Assembly (NCBI GenBank): GCA_035652435.1
Contig: DASRDU010000063.1
Location: 1-64,000 of the forward strand
Origin: DASRDU01 sp035652435
GTDB taxonomy: Bacteria; Acidobacteriota; Blastocatellia; RBC074
DNA length: 64,000 nt
Reading direction: 5' to 3'
Shown: piece by piece, positions 17,157-27,600 of the stretch
Layout: each line of letters begins with the position of its first letter
How positions within the stretch are numbered: the first letter of the stretch is position 1
The notes under the pieces: generated by a model
What the model was told of the DNA's origin: nothing
What the model saw: the letters and a program-made list of their open reading frames with translations, nothing else
Databases searched by the model: none
Translations under genes and position numbers: made by a program

Positions 17157-17845
17157 ACACATAATCCCTCCTGTGACTGACCAGAAAGACTGGTCTGCTG
17201 GTGTCGGATAATTAAATAAGCAGCGCGGAAGGGCGGGCCGCAAACCGGAAGCAGTGGTTCGGCTGCCCGCAGACTAAAACAATGTTCAGTTGATTAACTG
17301 AGCAGAGATGACTTCCGACTCGGTGATCAGAAGCTCGTACTTATCCCAGCAGAAAGCTGCAGCGTCTTCAGGTCAGAGTTGGACTGAGACGTTTCGGGGT
17401 CGTGCCTGAAGATCGTTCCTGTACAGGGGATGCGGCGTTCTCAACGCCGGGCGTGTCTCGTAAGTTTACCGGACGCGAGAAATTCTACTTCCCCCGTGAA
17501 GCAGGGTCAAGCGGCCGACACCGGCAGCGGTCAACGGCGACCGCCGGAAATCCAAACGACGAGGAGAGGCAACACCCGGATCAGTCTTCCGGCAGGAGGA
17601 GTCGGGCAACGAAGTTTTATGTCCTCCGGGTTCCTGACCCTTAATTAACCGGGGAACTCCTCGTGAGAGCAAAGCCAGCCTGAACTGTAAATCCTGAAAT
17701 CAGGGTATGAACATCCGGAGAATACAGTAGCGCTGGCTTGCTTTGGGAGTTACGCAAAGTATAATACGGTTACTTCCTTGGAATTCAGCGTGTTAAGCAA
17801 AGCCATTTCCCGTTACATACATGCTATGTAACACCCCGGTTCTCA
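17157..17845. other. Long divergent intergenic region
   Basis: 689 bases between divergent genes. Small open frames at 17402-17648 have no ribosome binding site or recognisable product and are not called. It must contain the promoters of the second receptor (minus) and of the membrane protein (plus). One long-range inverted repeat is visible: AAGCCAGC (17672-17679) and GCTGGCTT (17732-17739), extendable with one bulge. No terminator is seen. Confidence 0.45.
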
Positions 17846-19240
17846 ATGAGTGTTACCAGAGAGGAAAAGGTCGAGCAGTTGGACAGGGTGCTGCAGGGGC
17901 GCACACTCCATGGCTCAGAAAACCTCAGGGCCTTCCTCCGCTTTGTCGCGCTCAGGGCCATTGACAACGATGAAAGCCAGCTCAAGGAATACGTCATTGC
18001 CACGGAAGTCTTCGGGCGCGGGAATGACTTTGACCCGAAAATTGATTCGGTCGTGCGCGTTCAGGCCGGCAGGCTGAGGGTCAAGCTGCAGGAATATTAC
18101 GCGACGGAAGGGAAGGCTGACCGGATTCTGATTGATCTGCCAAAGGGTCAGTACACCCCCGTCTTTTCATACACCCAGATCACTGCCGCCTTAAAAACCA
18201 ATGGCGTCACCCACGCCGTGGCTGAACTGACCACGAACGCGTCTGCCGCCCACGAGGATTCCGACGCCGAGATCGTCACCCCGGCAAGCGAACCAAAGCT
18301 CCCCAGCCTCCGCCGGTTGAAACTCGCCGTGGCCTCCCTGTCTGTCCTCTCACTTGTTCTGGCCGTGCTGGTTTTCAGCTACCGTCGGGAATCGCTCAGG
18401 GCCGAAGGGACCTCAGGCTCAGGATTAACGGAGCCGGCCGCGCGCGAGGAGATCGCCCCGCTGTGGGGGGAATTGTTGCGCTCGCCGGAACCGGTGCTGG
18501 TCGTGTTCAGCAACACGCTCTTTCAGGGCACGGCCGAAGAGGGGATGAAACTCTACAAGTCTCTGGATTCCCCCGGCGGCAGCTCCGGCTCGCCGGCGCT
18601 CAACCAGAGCATGGAGGCCGGCGAGAAGAGCCGGGAGCCGCTGCTGGATCATTACACCGGCATCGGTGAGGTCATGGGGATGTACTTCCTCGGGGATCTC
18701 TTCGCCCGGGCGCAGCACCCCTACCGGGTCAAACGCAGCCTCCTGCTCAACTGGGACGACACGAAATCCGAGAACATCGTGGTGCTGGGGTCTCCCGCCG
18801 AAAATTTCTTTCTCCGCGACCTGCCACAGAAACAGGATTTTCTCTTCCGCCCGCTGAAAGACGAACAGCAGAAAAATACCTTCGGGATCGTCAACACGAG
18901 GCCACAGGCGGGAGAGCAGCAGACTTATCTGGCGAAGCAGGACGGCCCCTCACGCAGCCAGATCGCCGAGGATTACGCCGTCATCAGCCTGCTTCAGGGA
19001 CTAAGCGGGAAAAACCGGCTCCTCATCCTCGCCGGGATCACCACCTACGGCACCCAGGCCGCGGCGGAATACGTCAGCAGGCCGGAATACATCAGGGAGC
19101 TGATCGCGCACCTCAATACCGCACCGCCGGGCCAGCCGCCGAAGCTGCCAGATGATTACCAGATCCTGATCAGAGTGAAAGTCAATGGTGGAGTCCCCAT
19201 TCAGGTTTCCTACGTCAGCCACCATGTTCTGAGTCAGTGA
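17846..19240 (+). CDS. Membrane protein with acidobacterial 'adenylate cyclase/TolB'-type N-terminal domain
   Basis: 464 residues. Residues about 5-110 match a cytoplasmic domain often found at the N-terminus of acidobacterial and rhizobial proteins annotated as adenylate cyclase or TolB-like (ENLRAFLRFV, QLKEYVIATEVFGRG, DFDPKIDSVVRVQAGRLRVK, then LPKGQYTPVF). A single transmembrane helix follows at about residues 152-174. The remaining 290 or so residues should be periplasmic and I recognise no domain in them (includes DLPQKQDFLFRPLKDEQQKN). The shape of DNA/RNA- or protein-binding head, one TM helix and an outer sensor suggests a regulator, possibly of the divergent receptor. No strong Shine-Dalgarno precedes the start. 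Confidence 0.7.
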   Translation: MSVTREEKVEQLDRVLQGRTLHGSENLRAFLRFVALRAIDNDESQLKEYVIATEVFGRGNDFDPKIDSVVRVQAGRLRVKLQEYYATEGKADRILIDLPKGQYTPVFSYTQITAALKTNGVTHAVAELTTNASAAHEDSDAEIVTPASEPKLPSLRRLKLAVASLSVLSLVLAVLVFSYRRESLRAEGTSGSGLTEPAAREEIAPLWGELLRSPEPVLVVFSNTLFQGTAEEGMKLYKSLDSPGGSSGSPALNQSMEAGEKSREPLLDHYTGIGEVMGMYFLGDLFARAQHPYRVKRSLLLNWDDTKSENIVVLGSPAENFFLRDLPQKQDFLFRPLKDEQQKNTFGIVNTRPQAGEQQTYLAKQDGPSRSQIAEDYAVISLLQGLSGKNRLLILAGITTYGTQAAAEYVSRPEYIRELIAHLNTAPPGQPPKLPDDYQILIRVKVNGGVPIQVSYVSHHVLSQ

Positions 19241-19250
19241 GCAACGGCCA

Positions 19251-22010
19251 TCACCGTTTGGGCAGGGGGCCGAATTCCAGCCTGATTGTTTGCTTCGTGT
19301 ACCCGCCGCGTTCATTGCGGGGCATCACGAAGCGCAACTGATATGTTCCGTCAGACTGGAGGGACAGTTCGGCATCTGTAGCTCTGGTAATCAGCCTGTG
19401 ACTGGTCAGACGCAGCAGGTAAGAAGTTTCGCTTAACCCTTCGACATTGATCTGTAGTTCATTGTCGGCGGGAACCACACTGAGCAGTTTGAGGGCGCGT
19501 GAGTTGTCACCGACCCCGGCCGCAATCCGTTCGACCATCACCTCAGTGCCGGGGAGGTATTCAAATTCGACGACGGCCCTGTCGCCGAGGCCGGCTTTAA
19601 CCTGACAGGTCAGATTGTGGAGGTGGCGGATGATCTCAAACTTCGCCTCGCGACCGTCAACACGGACACTGCGAATTTCGGCGTTGAGTGGGAAAGCCGG
19701 GGCGAAGGTTATCTCGGTTGTTTTGCCCTCAGCGCCTGCCCGGGATTTTCTGCCCGCCTCAAGCCGCAGGAGGCGGCCACGAATCGGGACGGCGCCGCTC
19801 CGCGCGAAAGCCAGAGCGTTGTTCATCACGCTGAAGTCCCACTGCTCCTCACCCAGCCGCACGTTTCTGATCTGCACATTGTTCCATCCCGCCGGAAGCT
19901 GCGGCGCGAAGGTCATCTGGTGCTTCACCGCGTCCGCTTCCAGCCCGAGCATCCCGCGCACGAGCGGCGTGACCACCATCGCGCACGACCACACCTGATG
20001 ATGGCTGCTGCGACCGAATGCCTGATTGAAATCGCCCGACAGCAGCTCGGTGACATAACCGAGCGCATTGTCGTAAGTCAGCAGCGCGTTCGCCATCAGG
20101 TAGTCGTAGCCGATGTACGCGCGATGATATTTATACGCCGCCATCGAGGCCCAGCCCGTGAAGAGCGGCCAGACCGAGCCGTAGTGGTAACTCAGCGGGT
20201 CGTAAATCGGGCTCCGGTTTGAAATGATCCGCGCGCCCCAGTCGGCGCTGATCTCCGCGCCGCCGATCCGGTCGAGCATCTGGTCGGCACGGGCCTCGTC
20301 AAGCACGCGCCACCACATCGGCACGGCGGGCAGCACGGTCACCTCGTCAATCAGGCGCGACTCGCGCAACTGCTTCATCCGCGCTTTGACCGCCGGATTC
20401 TTCTCGTTGCGTTCCTCTTCGCTTTCTTCACTGCGGGGCAGGTTGGTGGCGAAGGCGTAAACCTTCTGCGCTTCGACCCAGTAGGTCTCTTCGATCTTTT
20501 GCCGCACCGCTTCAGCCCGCTGGCGCGCTTCGGCGGCAAACTGTGCGTCGGTTCCAATCGCCTCGGCCATCGCGGCCATCGAGCGCAGGGCTTCGACCCA
20601 GACGCCCTGCTGATAAATCTCTTCGTGCGCCGGGTAGAGTCTGCCGCCTTCGACCCAGCCGTGGCCGAACTTTGTGTTTTCGATCAGGCCGTTGCCGTCC
20701 GTGTCCGTCGAAGCTGCGAAGCGGTACGCCTTGAGAATCGAATCCCAGCCGGCTTTGATGAATTCGCGGTCGCCACTCCAGCGCAGGTAATCAGCGCAGC
20801 CGATCAGGTAGAGCGGCGTCGCGTCGGCGCTGGCCCAGGGGTAGACGTAATCCCTGAACCACGGGATCAGACTCGCCGCCTGTGAAATCTCGTGCGGGAT
20901 TTTGCCGTCTTCGCGCTGGACTTTTTTCAGGAACTCAAGAGCCGTCCGCGCGGCCGCGAAATCGCCGTAAGAATTGAACGCGAGCGACGACCACATCGCG
21001 TCGCGCCCGAAGAACCAGGCGAAGCCGGGCCGCTCGCTGTTGCCGGAAGTGCGGAAGCCCGCGACCAGTCCGGTGCCGAGCAGCGGACTGGTCGCGAGGC
21101 CCTTATCAACCCCGACCTTCGCCCAGGCGAAAGCCTTGTTCAGCCGCTCATCGGGCGTAATCACGCTCAGAGTTTCAGTCTCCAGCCGCCGGTAATAAGC
21201 CACATTGTTTTCGTAAAGCGACCGCGCGTTGCCTAGCAGCTTCTGATAAGCCTCCCGCGCTCTGGCCCGCCCTTCGACGCTGCCGGCAATGACGATCGGA
21301 ATGAAGCGGCTCTTCAAAGTCTCGGCCGGAAGGTCAATCACGAAGCGCGTCGGCACGTCGCGCGGCTCTTCCTGATAAGGCATCACCGAAACGTCTTTGG
21401 CCGCGGGCGAGCCGACGACGCCGACAAAGCGGTTTGATTCCTCGACGATGTAATAAGCGCGCTCGGCCCTGGCGTAATCCACGCCGCCAGTCATCAGCCC
21501 GGCGGGCCACATCAGCCGCAGGCTCGGGCGGAACGAACCGATGATTTGCAGCGGCAGCACGGTACTCACGTCGAGCAGGATCACCAGACCCGGCTCGTCA
21601 ATCGGCGCGAAGATCGTTTCGCGCACGGTGAAGGCAGCGTGCGAGTAGGTGAAGGTCGTGGCCTCGGGGCGGACGTTAATGCGCACCTGAATGTCGGCGC
21701 CGTCAAATTCCAGCGGGTAGCCTTCGAGCCTGAATGAGAGCCTGAAATCGTCGGCCACTTTCAGCGGATAAACCCACGCCTCCATCCCGCGGTTCTCATA
21801 ACCAAACATGGCGGCGCGTCGCCCGACGACGTCGAAGAACGACCCCGACTGGGTGCGGCGTTCCAGCTCAAGGCCGCCGGCCGGGAAAGTGAACTTCGGC
21901 GGCAGCGACGCTGTTTCCGGCGGTTGGGCTGGGGCGACGGACATGAAAATCAGCAGTGAGAGAAGCAACGCGACGTGTGTACGGACACCGAAGAAGGTTG
22001 ATTGCTTCAA
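19251..22010 (-). CDS. Secreted GH family (MGH1-like / glycogen-debranching-type) glycoside hydrolase
   Basis: About 919 residues from a proposed TTG start at 22010: GGAGG lies 5 nt upstream and the product then begins with a signal peptide (hydrophobic VALLLSLLIFMSVAPAQP). In-frame ATGs further upstream lack this context. The N-terminal half is beta-rich. The C-terminal half is an (alpha/alpha)6 toroid like GDE_C/amylo-1,6-glucosidase domains (FAWFFGRDAMWSSLAF, YPWASADATPLYLIGCADYL, HYGSVWPLFTGWASMAAY). A candidate catalytic acid lies in GRDAMWSS or near KFGHGWVEGG. Hydrolysis of an oligosaccharide or glucan outside the cytoplasm is inferred. It converges on the membrane protein gene with a 10-nt gap. 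Confidence 0.8.
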   Translation of the reverse strand: MKQSTFFGVRTHVALLLSLLIFMSVAPAQPPETASLPPKFTFPAGGLELERRTQSGSFFDVVGRRAAMFGYENRGMEAWVYPLKVADDFRLSFRLEGYPLEFDGADIQVRINVRPEATTFTYSHAAFTVRETIFAPIDEPGLVILLDVSTVLPLQIIGSFRPSLRLMWPAGLMTGGVDYARAERAYYIVEESNRFVGVVGSPAAKDVSVMPYQEEPRDVPTRFVIDLPAETLKSRFIPIVIAGSVEGRARAREAYQKLLGNARSLYENNVAYYRRLETETLSVITPDERLNKAFAWAKVGVDKGLATSPLLGTGLVAGFRTSGNSERPGFAWFFGRDAMWSSLAFNSYGDFAAARTALEFLKKVQREDGKIPHEISQAASLIPWFRDYVYPWASADATPLYLIGCADYLRWSGDREFIKAGWDSILKAYRFAASTDTDGNGLIENTKFGHGWVEGGRLYPAHEEIYQQGVWVEALRSMAAMAEAIGTDAQFAAEARQRAEAVRQKIEETYWVEAQKVYAFATNLPRSEESEEERNEKNPAVKARMKQLRESRLIDEVTVLPAVPMWWRVLDEARADQMLDRIGGAEISADWGARIISNRSPIYDPLSYHYGSVWPLFTGWASMAAYKYHRAYIGYDYLMANALLTYDNALGYVTELLSGDFNQAFGRSSHHQVWSCAMVVTPLVRGMLGLEADAVKHQMTFAPQLPAGWNNVQIRNVRLGEEQWDFSVMNNALAFARSGAVPIRGRLLRLEAGRKSRAGAEGKTTEITFAPAFPLNAEIRSVRVDGREAKFEIIRHLHNLTCQVKAGLGDRAVVEFEYLPGTEVMVERIAAGVGDNSRALKLLSVVPADNELQINVEGLSETSYLLRLTSHRLITRATDAELSLQSDGTYQLRFVMPRNERGGYTKQTIRLEFGPLPKR

Positions 22011-22382
22011 TGTGGCCTCCGCGATTTCTGATTGCTGGTCTGACGAGTGATGACGGCCCGAGATTCTAGTCACGCATCCAACGGATGTCCAGACTGCCCT
22101 GATCTGCTGAATTATGAGACCTCCGCCGCGCTGAATTTCGGACCGGTTCCACTGAATTGGATAACGTAAATACTGCCTATCCACACAAACACCGTTCCCA
22201 TTCAAATGCGCTTCCGGGCCCGTAAAATCAGGCTGTTTTTTGCCTCGAATCCCTCACTACCTGCCCTGCTTCGCGGAACATCAACCCGCGGGTTGAAGTA
22301 ATCCACGGTGAGTCGGCTCAGCAGCTTTCCGGCCCTCACCTTCAAGCTGACTCGGAACAGTTTCCTTATCGGAGGTCGCCAT
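22011..22382. other. Divergent promoter region
   Basis: 372 bases between the minus-strand hydrolase and a plus-strand HExxH protein. It holds the Shine-Dalgarno sites of both genes (GGAGG next to the TTG on the left, GGAGG at 22371-22375 on the right) and presumably both promoters. No clear operator or RNA structure is visible. Confidence 0.5.
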
Positions 22383-23357
22383 ATGTTCAGTCGAGCTTCA
22401 ATCACTCGCTTCGGCCCTTTCATCAGACTCGCCATTAACGCGGCCCGGCACGGTCGGCAATCGGTCAGTATGAACGGTTGCGTGCTGCTCATCTGCGTGC
22501 TGGTCGTCTGCCTGCTGACAGAGCTTTCGGTGGAGGCCGCGGATCCCGGCAACCCGGCGGGCACTCCGGCGGCGGGAGCGCCGGCCAGTAGTGCGCAACG
22601 TTATCGCGCGGGCCTGCGCAACAGCATTGACGGGCACCCGCTCAAGGCGCAGGAGCAGAAGGCGATCCTTGAGAGCCTGCGCAACAAGACAGGCTTTATG
22701 GAACTGCACTTCGATGAGGCCGGCTTCCTCGTGCCGGGCGATCAGTCGCGGATTGCCGGGGGCTCGAAGGCTGCACGGGAACTGCTGCTGGCGGCAATCG
22801 AGGGGCGCAAATCCCTGATGCTGCAAAGTTACGATCATTCGTCGGAGATAGCTTTTGCCCGACTGGGGACGTCGGTGGTTTACATCAGCTACCAGACCAG
22901 AGTGAAGATTGAAACGCAGCCGATAGAGATTGATTTCGCGGATTTCAAACACCTGCGCGGGGAGAAAGAAGTGCTGGCGGCCTTCGACCTCGGATTCGTG
23001 CTGCTGCACGAATTGTGTCACGCGGCGCTCGAACTGCACGACCCCGAGCCGGGCGCGAAGACGGCCGGTGATTGCGAGGAATACGTCAACCGGATCAGGC
23101 GCGAGATGGGCCTGCCGGAGCGACAGAATTACGTGGCCAGCACACGGCAGGTCATTACCACGCCGACCCGCGGGGCAGACAAAATGGCCGAGCTGGTTTT
23201 TGCCCAGGTGCAGCAGGAGGAGAAGGACGGGACGCGGGGCAGGCAAAAGACGTTTTACCTCACCTGGGAAATTCACCCGGTCGGGGAAGTCAGACCTCAT
23301 CAGGTGGCGAAAGCCGAGCCGGTGAAGACCGGGGCCGTAATGGCTTCCGCGCCATAA
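22383..23357 (+). CDS. Unknown membrane/secreted protein with HExxH motif
   Basis: About 324 residues. The ATG at 22383 has GGAGG 7 nt upstream. A hydrophobic segment (MNGCVLLICVLVVCLLTELS, about residues 30-50) acts as an internal signal or anchor. The outer part carries HELCH at about residues 209-213 in a helix (FVLLHELCHAALELHDPEPG), followed by a GDCEEYVNRIRREMG segment whose Glu could be the third zinc ligand. This is the signature of a zincin metallopeptidase, but no wider family is recognised, so peptidase activity is only inferred. Its 3' end is followed by a long shared terminator hairpin. Confidence 0.65.
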   Translation: MFSRASITRFGPFIRLAINAARHGRQSVSMNGCVLLICVLVVCLLTELSVEAADPGNPAGTPAAGAPASSAQRYRAGLRNSIDGHPLKAQEQKAILESLRNKTGFMELHFDEAGFLVPGDQSRIAGGSKAARELLLAAIEGRKSLMLQSYDHSSEIAFARLGTSVVYISYQTRVKIETQPIEIDFADFKHLRGEKEVLAAFDLGFVLLHELCHAALELHDPEPGAKTAGDCEEYVNRIRREMGLPERQNYVASTRQVITTPTRGADKMAELVFAQVQQEEKDGTRGRQKTFYLTWEIHPVGEVRPHQVAKAEPVKTGAVMASAP

Positions 23358-23372
23358 TCCGGGATGACGACG

Positions 23373-23429
23373 AAGGGTCGGGGGTTCAAACGCGAGCGGT
23401 GAGGCCTCACGTTTGAACCCCCGGCCCTT
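23373..23429. terminator. Long bidirectional terminator hairpin
   Basis: 20-bp near-perfect stem between 23373-23392 (AAGGGTCGGGGGTTC...) and 23410-23429, with one G-T style mismatch and a 17-nt loop. It lies between convergent genes. No long T tract follows on either side, so termination would depend on the unusually strong stem. Confidence 0.7.
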
Positions 23430-23446
23430 GTCAACGGGTGAACAGT

Positions 23447-24103
23447 TCAGGGGCTGGAGCTGACGATCTCAAACCACGACTCATTGAGCCGGGTGCGTTT
23501 GGGCTTGACCTTGACGATGCGGCAACTGACGCGAGCGAAGTCGCGGAAGATGGCCTCAATCGCCCTCCGCTCCAACTCGCTGCCGCCGATCAGCGTGTCT
23601 TCCCGGCCGGAGAAGATGCTGTCAATGACGCCCACATAAACATGACCGCCCTCGCGGTGGATGACGAGTTCGCTGCGGCTGCCGACGAAAAGGTGTTTAT
23701 GACGCTGCATCGCCGACATCGCGAGGCGAATGCGCAGGGGGCGCGGCAGGAAGCCGAGCGCGCTTCCGAGCAGGCGCATCTGCTTCCTGAGCGTGTCAGC
23801 CAGATTGATCCCGCACAGGCCGAAGATGTCGTACCCGTGGGGGTCAGTTGTGATCAGGCGGGAGAGCCGGATAGCCGGCCCGGCGCTGATCACTTCGCCG
23901 CGTGCGACGAGCGCACGCGCCCGCTCGAGGGTCAGCCCCTCGCGCGCGGCACGTTCGTAACTTTCCGGCGACAGCGCCGAGGTCGCCTGAAGCAGTTCAA
24001 ATTGCAGGATCGGCCCGCAGGTGTGTGCGCCGACATGAAGCTCGTGATCGGGGGCCGGCGTCACAAGGCGGGCAGACCTGGTGATGGACAACGGGGCTGG
24101 CAT
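23447..24103 (-). CDS. Conserved-looking protein of unknown function
   Basis: 218 residues. The ATG at 24103 has AGGAGG about 8 nt upstream, so translation is well supported. No signal peptide or transmembrane helix is seen. The N-terminal half is helical (SALSPESYERAAREGLTLER); the C-terminal half alternates beta and alpha (HLFVGSRSELVIHREGGHVY, then GSELERRAIEAIFRDFARVS) and ends in a strand rich in basic residues. The C-terminal layout is faintly like V4R/heme-NO-binding-type sensor domains, but I cannot assign it. It is transcribed alone, ending at the shared terminator. Confidence 0.65.
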   Translation of the reverse strand: MPAPLSITRSARLVTPAPDHELHVGAHTCGPILQFELLQATSALSPESYERAAREGLTLERARALVARGEVISAGPAIRLSRLITTDPHGYDIFGLCGINLADTLRKQMRLLGSALGFLPRPLRIRLAMSAMQRHKHLFVGSRSELVIHREGGHVYVGVIDSIFSGREDTLIGGSELERRAIEAIFRDFARVSCRIVKVKPKRTRLNESWFEIVSSSP

Positions 24104-24652
24104 AAGTGGCCTCCTCCTGGAGGGGGATGGAGAAGAAAGTCCGGGCAGGGATGCGACAAACCTGCAGCTTCATCCTCTTCAGGATTTCGATTGAGTTGTT
24201 GGTAACAAAAGGAGAGAGTGAACCTGATCAATCTCACGGACTAATCAGTAGTTCGATCGCCGGCAGGGCAGATGACCGCTGTCTGCACAGGTGCCTCACA
24301 TTGGATTATTGATCGTCAAGGGTGGGCCGGGGCCACTCAGAGGAAATCCAGGAGAGGCGCAAAGGTCAGCCAGTGAAATAGTCAAATGACCGGGTGATGT
24401 TTAGGCCAGTCACTTTCCCACGACTACTCAGCCTGCTGCTACTGCTGAACCGACCTTTGACCGAACCGCCGTAGAACTTAGCGCAGCCGGCATAGTCTGT
24501 CAATCATTCGGGCGAAAATCTTCAATATATTTCGGGAAAAACTACTCCGAACCGTAATCGCCGCGGGAAATCGGAATGTGGTGGGAGTGAAACGAGGCGA
24601 CACCGGGCCTGCAGGCAGGCCCGGTGTTGCTTGATGAAGTGATCTCACGCGC
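24104..24652. other. Intergenic region with hairpin downstream of the giant gene
   Basis: 549 bases without a credible gene. The right end holds a perfect hairpin at 24600-24627 (arms CACCGGGCCTGC at 24601-24612 and its complement at 24615-24626, 2-nt spacer) directly after the giant gene's stop; it is a likely terminator although its T tract is poor. The left end holds the ribosome binding site and presumably the promoter of the 23447-24103 gene. Confidence 0.55.
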
Positions 24653-27600
24653 TCATTTCGGGAATACGGCGAAGACGCGCGAGAGCGTCGAAGTGACGCC
24701 GTCAGGGTTGACCACCGTGACGTGGCGGCGGCTGGTCAGGCTGGAGCCGAGCGGCGCGTTCGGCGCAATCGTGATCCTCACGACAAGTTGCGTGCCGGTG
24801 ACGGACGTGACTGTTTCAGTGATGCCGTCACCGCTGAAGAAGACCGTCGCGCCCTGCTTGAAGCCGGTGCCAGTCAGCACCACGTCAATCGTCTGCCCCT
24901 GCCGGCCCGAGGTGGGGCTGATCGAATTGAGCGAGAGCGTGGACGGCCCGGAGCCCTCGACGTTGACCGTCTGCGTCGCCGTCCCGGTGCCGCCCTTGCC
25001 GTCGTTCACGGTGAGCGTAACCGTGTGCGTGCCGACGCCAAGGGTGGTGTTGATTATCGCCCCGGTGCCGAGCCCTTTCGCGCCTTCAGACCACACATAA
25101 GTGAGCGAGTCGCCGTCAGGGTCGCTCGACCCCGTGCCGTTGAAGGTCAGCTGAGCGCTCGGGTCATTCGTCGTCACGGTCACCACGCTGCCGCCGGCAA
25201 TCACCGCCGTCGGCGGATTGTTGACGCCGGTGTTGTTGACCGTGATCGAGAAGGCATTGCTCTGGCTCGTGCCGTTCTTGCTGTCGGTCGCCTGAACCTT
25301 CACGTCGTTGAAGGTCCCCGCGGCGCTCGGTGCCAGATGCAGCGTGGCGGTGCGGGCCGCCGGGTTGGCGTTCGTGAGCGTCGCGAAGGAAGGCGCGTTG
25401 ATGAGGCTGAACGACACGGAATCGCCGTCCGCGTCGGTCGCGCTGATTGAAACATCCAGCACCTGACCTTTGTTCAGCGTCTGATTCGCGATCGCGGCGA
25501 CAACCGGCAGGTTGTTGGGCGGTGGCGGCGGGACGTTACCCGTCGCCAGCTTGCGCACGCGCAGGTTGCCCGTGTCGGCGACGAAGACCTTATCGCCGGT
25601 CTCATCGCTGACGACGCACCCCGGCATATTCAGCATCGCGTCGAGCGCCGGGCCGCCGTCGCCGCTGAAGCCCGGCGTGCCATTGCCGGCGACAGTTTTG
25701 ATCCTGCCCGTCGCCTTCGAGATGCGGCGGACACGATGGTTGTTCTGGTCGGCGATGAAGACGTCGCCCGCGCCGTCAACCGAGACGCCCGACGGGCCGT
25801 CGAGCAGACCGCCCGTGGCCGCGACGTCTTCGAGGCCGACGCCGGCCCCGCCGGTTCCGGCAATCGTCGTCATCTTCTGGGTCGCGGCGTCAACTTTGCG
25901 GATGCGGTTGTTGTCCTGATCCGCGATATAGAAGTTGTTCTGGGCATCCACCGCCACGCCGGTCGGATTGTTCAGGTAGAGCGTGGTGGCCGCGGCGTCG
26001 TCACCGTTGTAGCCGGCATTGCCATTGCCCGCGACTGTGGTGATGACTCTGGTGACGGCGTCCACCCTGCGGATGCGGTGGTTGCTGGCGTCGCAGATGT
26101 ACAGGTTGTCCTGCGCGTCAACGGCGAGGCCGCGCGGCCCGCGCAGCTTCGCACTCGAAGCGCTGCCGAAGTCGCCGCTGTAACCGGCCGCGCCATTCGT
26201 GTCGCCCACATAGTGCCCGATCTTGCCGTCGGGCGTGATCCGGCGGACGCGATTGTTGGCCGTGTCGGCGACGTAGACGACGCCCTGCGAATCAACCACC
26301 ACGCCGGACGGCGAACCGAAGGTGGCATTGAGTGCGGCCTTGCCGTCGCCGGTGTTGCCATTGGTGCCGAGTCCCGCGAAGGTCGTGATCACGCCAGCCG
26401 TGTCTACGCGGCGCACCACATGACTGGTGGCGTCGGCGATGTAGACGTTGCCGGCCTTGTCGCGGGCCAGCCCGCCGATCTGCCTGAGTGCGGCCGCCGC
26501 CGCCTGACCGAAGTCGCCGCTGTAGCCGGAGAGCCCGTTGCCGGCGAAAGTCGAGATCAGGTAAGTCGGATCCCCGCCGGAGCCCTGTGGCAGGACGGTC
26601 ACCGTGAACGACTGCATGGCGCTGTTGTTCGCGGCGTCGGTGGCCGTGAACTTGACGGTGGTCGTGCCGACCGGGAAGGTCGAGCCTGACGCGTGATCGG
26701 TCATCACCTGGACGTTGCCGCTGACCAGATCGCTGGCCGTCGGCATCGTGTAGTTGACCGCCGCGCCCGCCGCCGAAGTCGCCGTGACGGTGATCGGCGC
26801 GGGTACGCCGCTGATCACTGGCGGCGTCGAGTCTTTGACGAGGACGGCCTGTGCCGGGGTCGTCGCCGACCCGCCCTTGCCGTCAGACACCGTCAGCGTG
26901 ATGCTGTGGTTGCCGAGGGCCAGCGTGACTGTGGCGTTGGCGGTCGCGGCAATGACATTCGCGCCGTCCTTCCACGAGAAGCTCAGCGTGTCGCCGTCCT
27001 GATCAGTGCCGGAGCCGCTCAAGGCGACGGACGCGCCCGCGGGCGAAGTCGCTTCGACCATCGCTGCCAGAGCGCCGGCGCTCGCCGTCGGCGGGTGATT
27101 GCTCGGCGGCTGGTCGCTGACCGTGATGCTGAAGGCCGCGCTGAGCGCCGTCCCGCCCTTGCCGTCGTCGGCCTTCACCTGGATGCCGGTGAAGGTGCCG
27201 GCCGCGTTCGGGGCCAGATGCAGCGTGGCCGTGCGCTGCGGGACGTTGGCATTCGTGATGGTCGCGAAGGCCGGGCCGTTGACGAGTGTGAAGGTCACGC
27301 CGTCATTGTCCTCGTCCGTGGCGGCCAGTTGAATGTCCATCGTCTGACCTTTGGTGATCGTCTGATCGCCGATGGCCGACGTGATCACCGGCGGATGGTT
27401 GACCGCCGCCGCCGTCGAGAGCTTGCGCACGCGCAGGTTGCCCGAATCGGCGACGAAGATGTTGTCGCCGGCCGCGTCGCTCGCGAGCGCCACAGGGCCG
27501 GACAGGGCCGCCAGCGTGGCCGGGCCGTTGTCGCCCTCGAAGCCCGGCACCCCCTTGCCCGCAACCGTCCGAATCTTGCCGGTCGCCTTCGAGACGCGGC

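Noticed and set aside
17402..17648. Two overlapping small open frames in the receptor upstream region
   Set aside because: No ribosome binding site, no recognisable domain, and they lie in a region expected to be regulatory.
23381..23400. tRNA-like T-loop motif (GGTTCAAAC)
   Set aside because: The motif is part of a long terminator stem; no acceptor, D or anticodon arm can be fitted around it.
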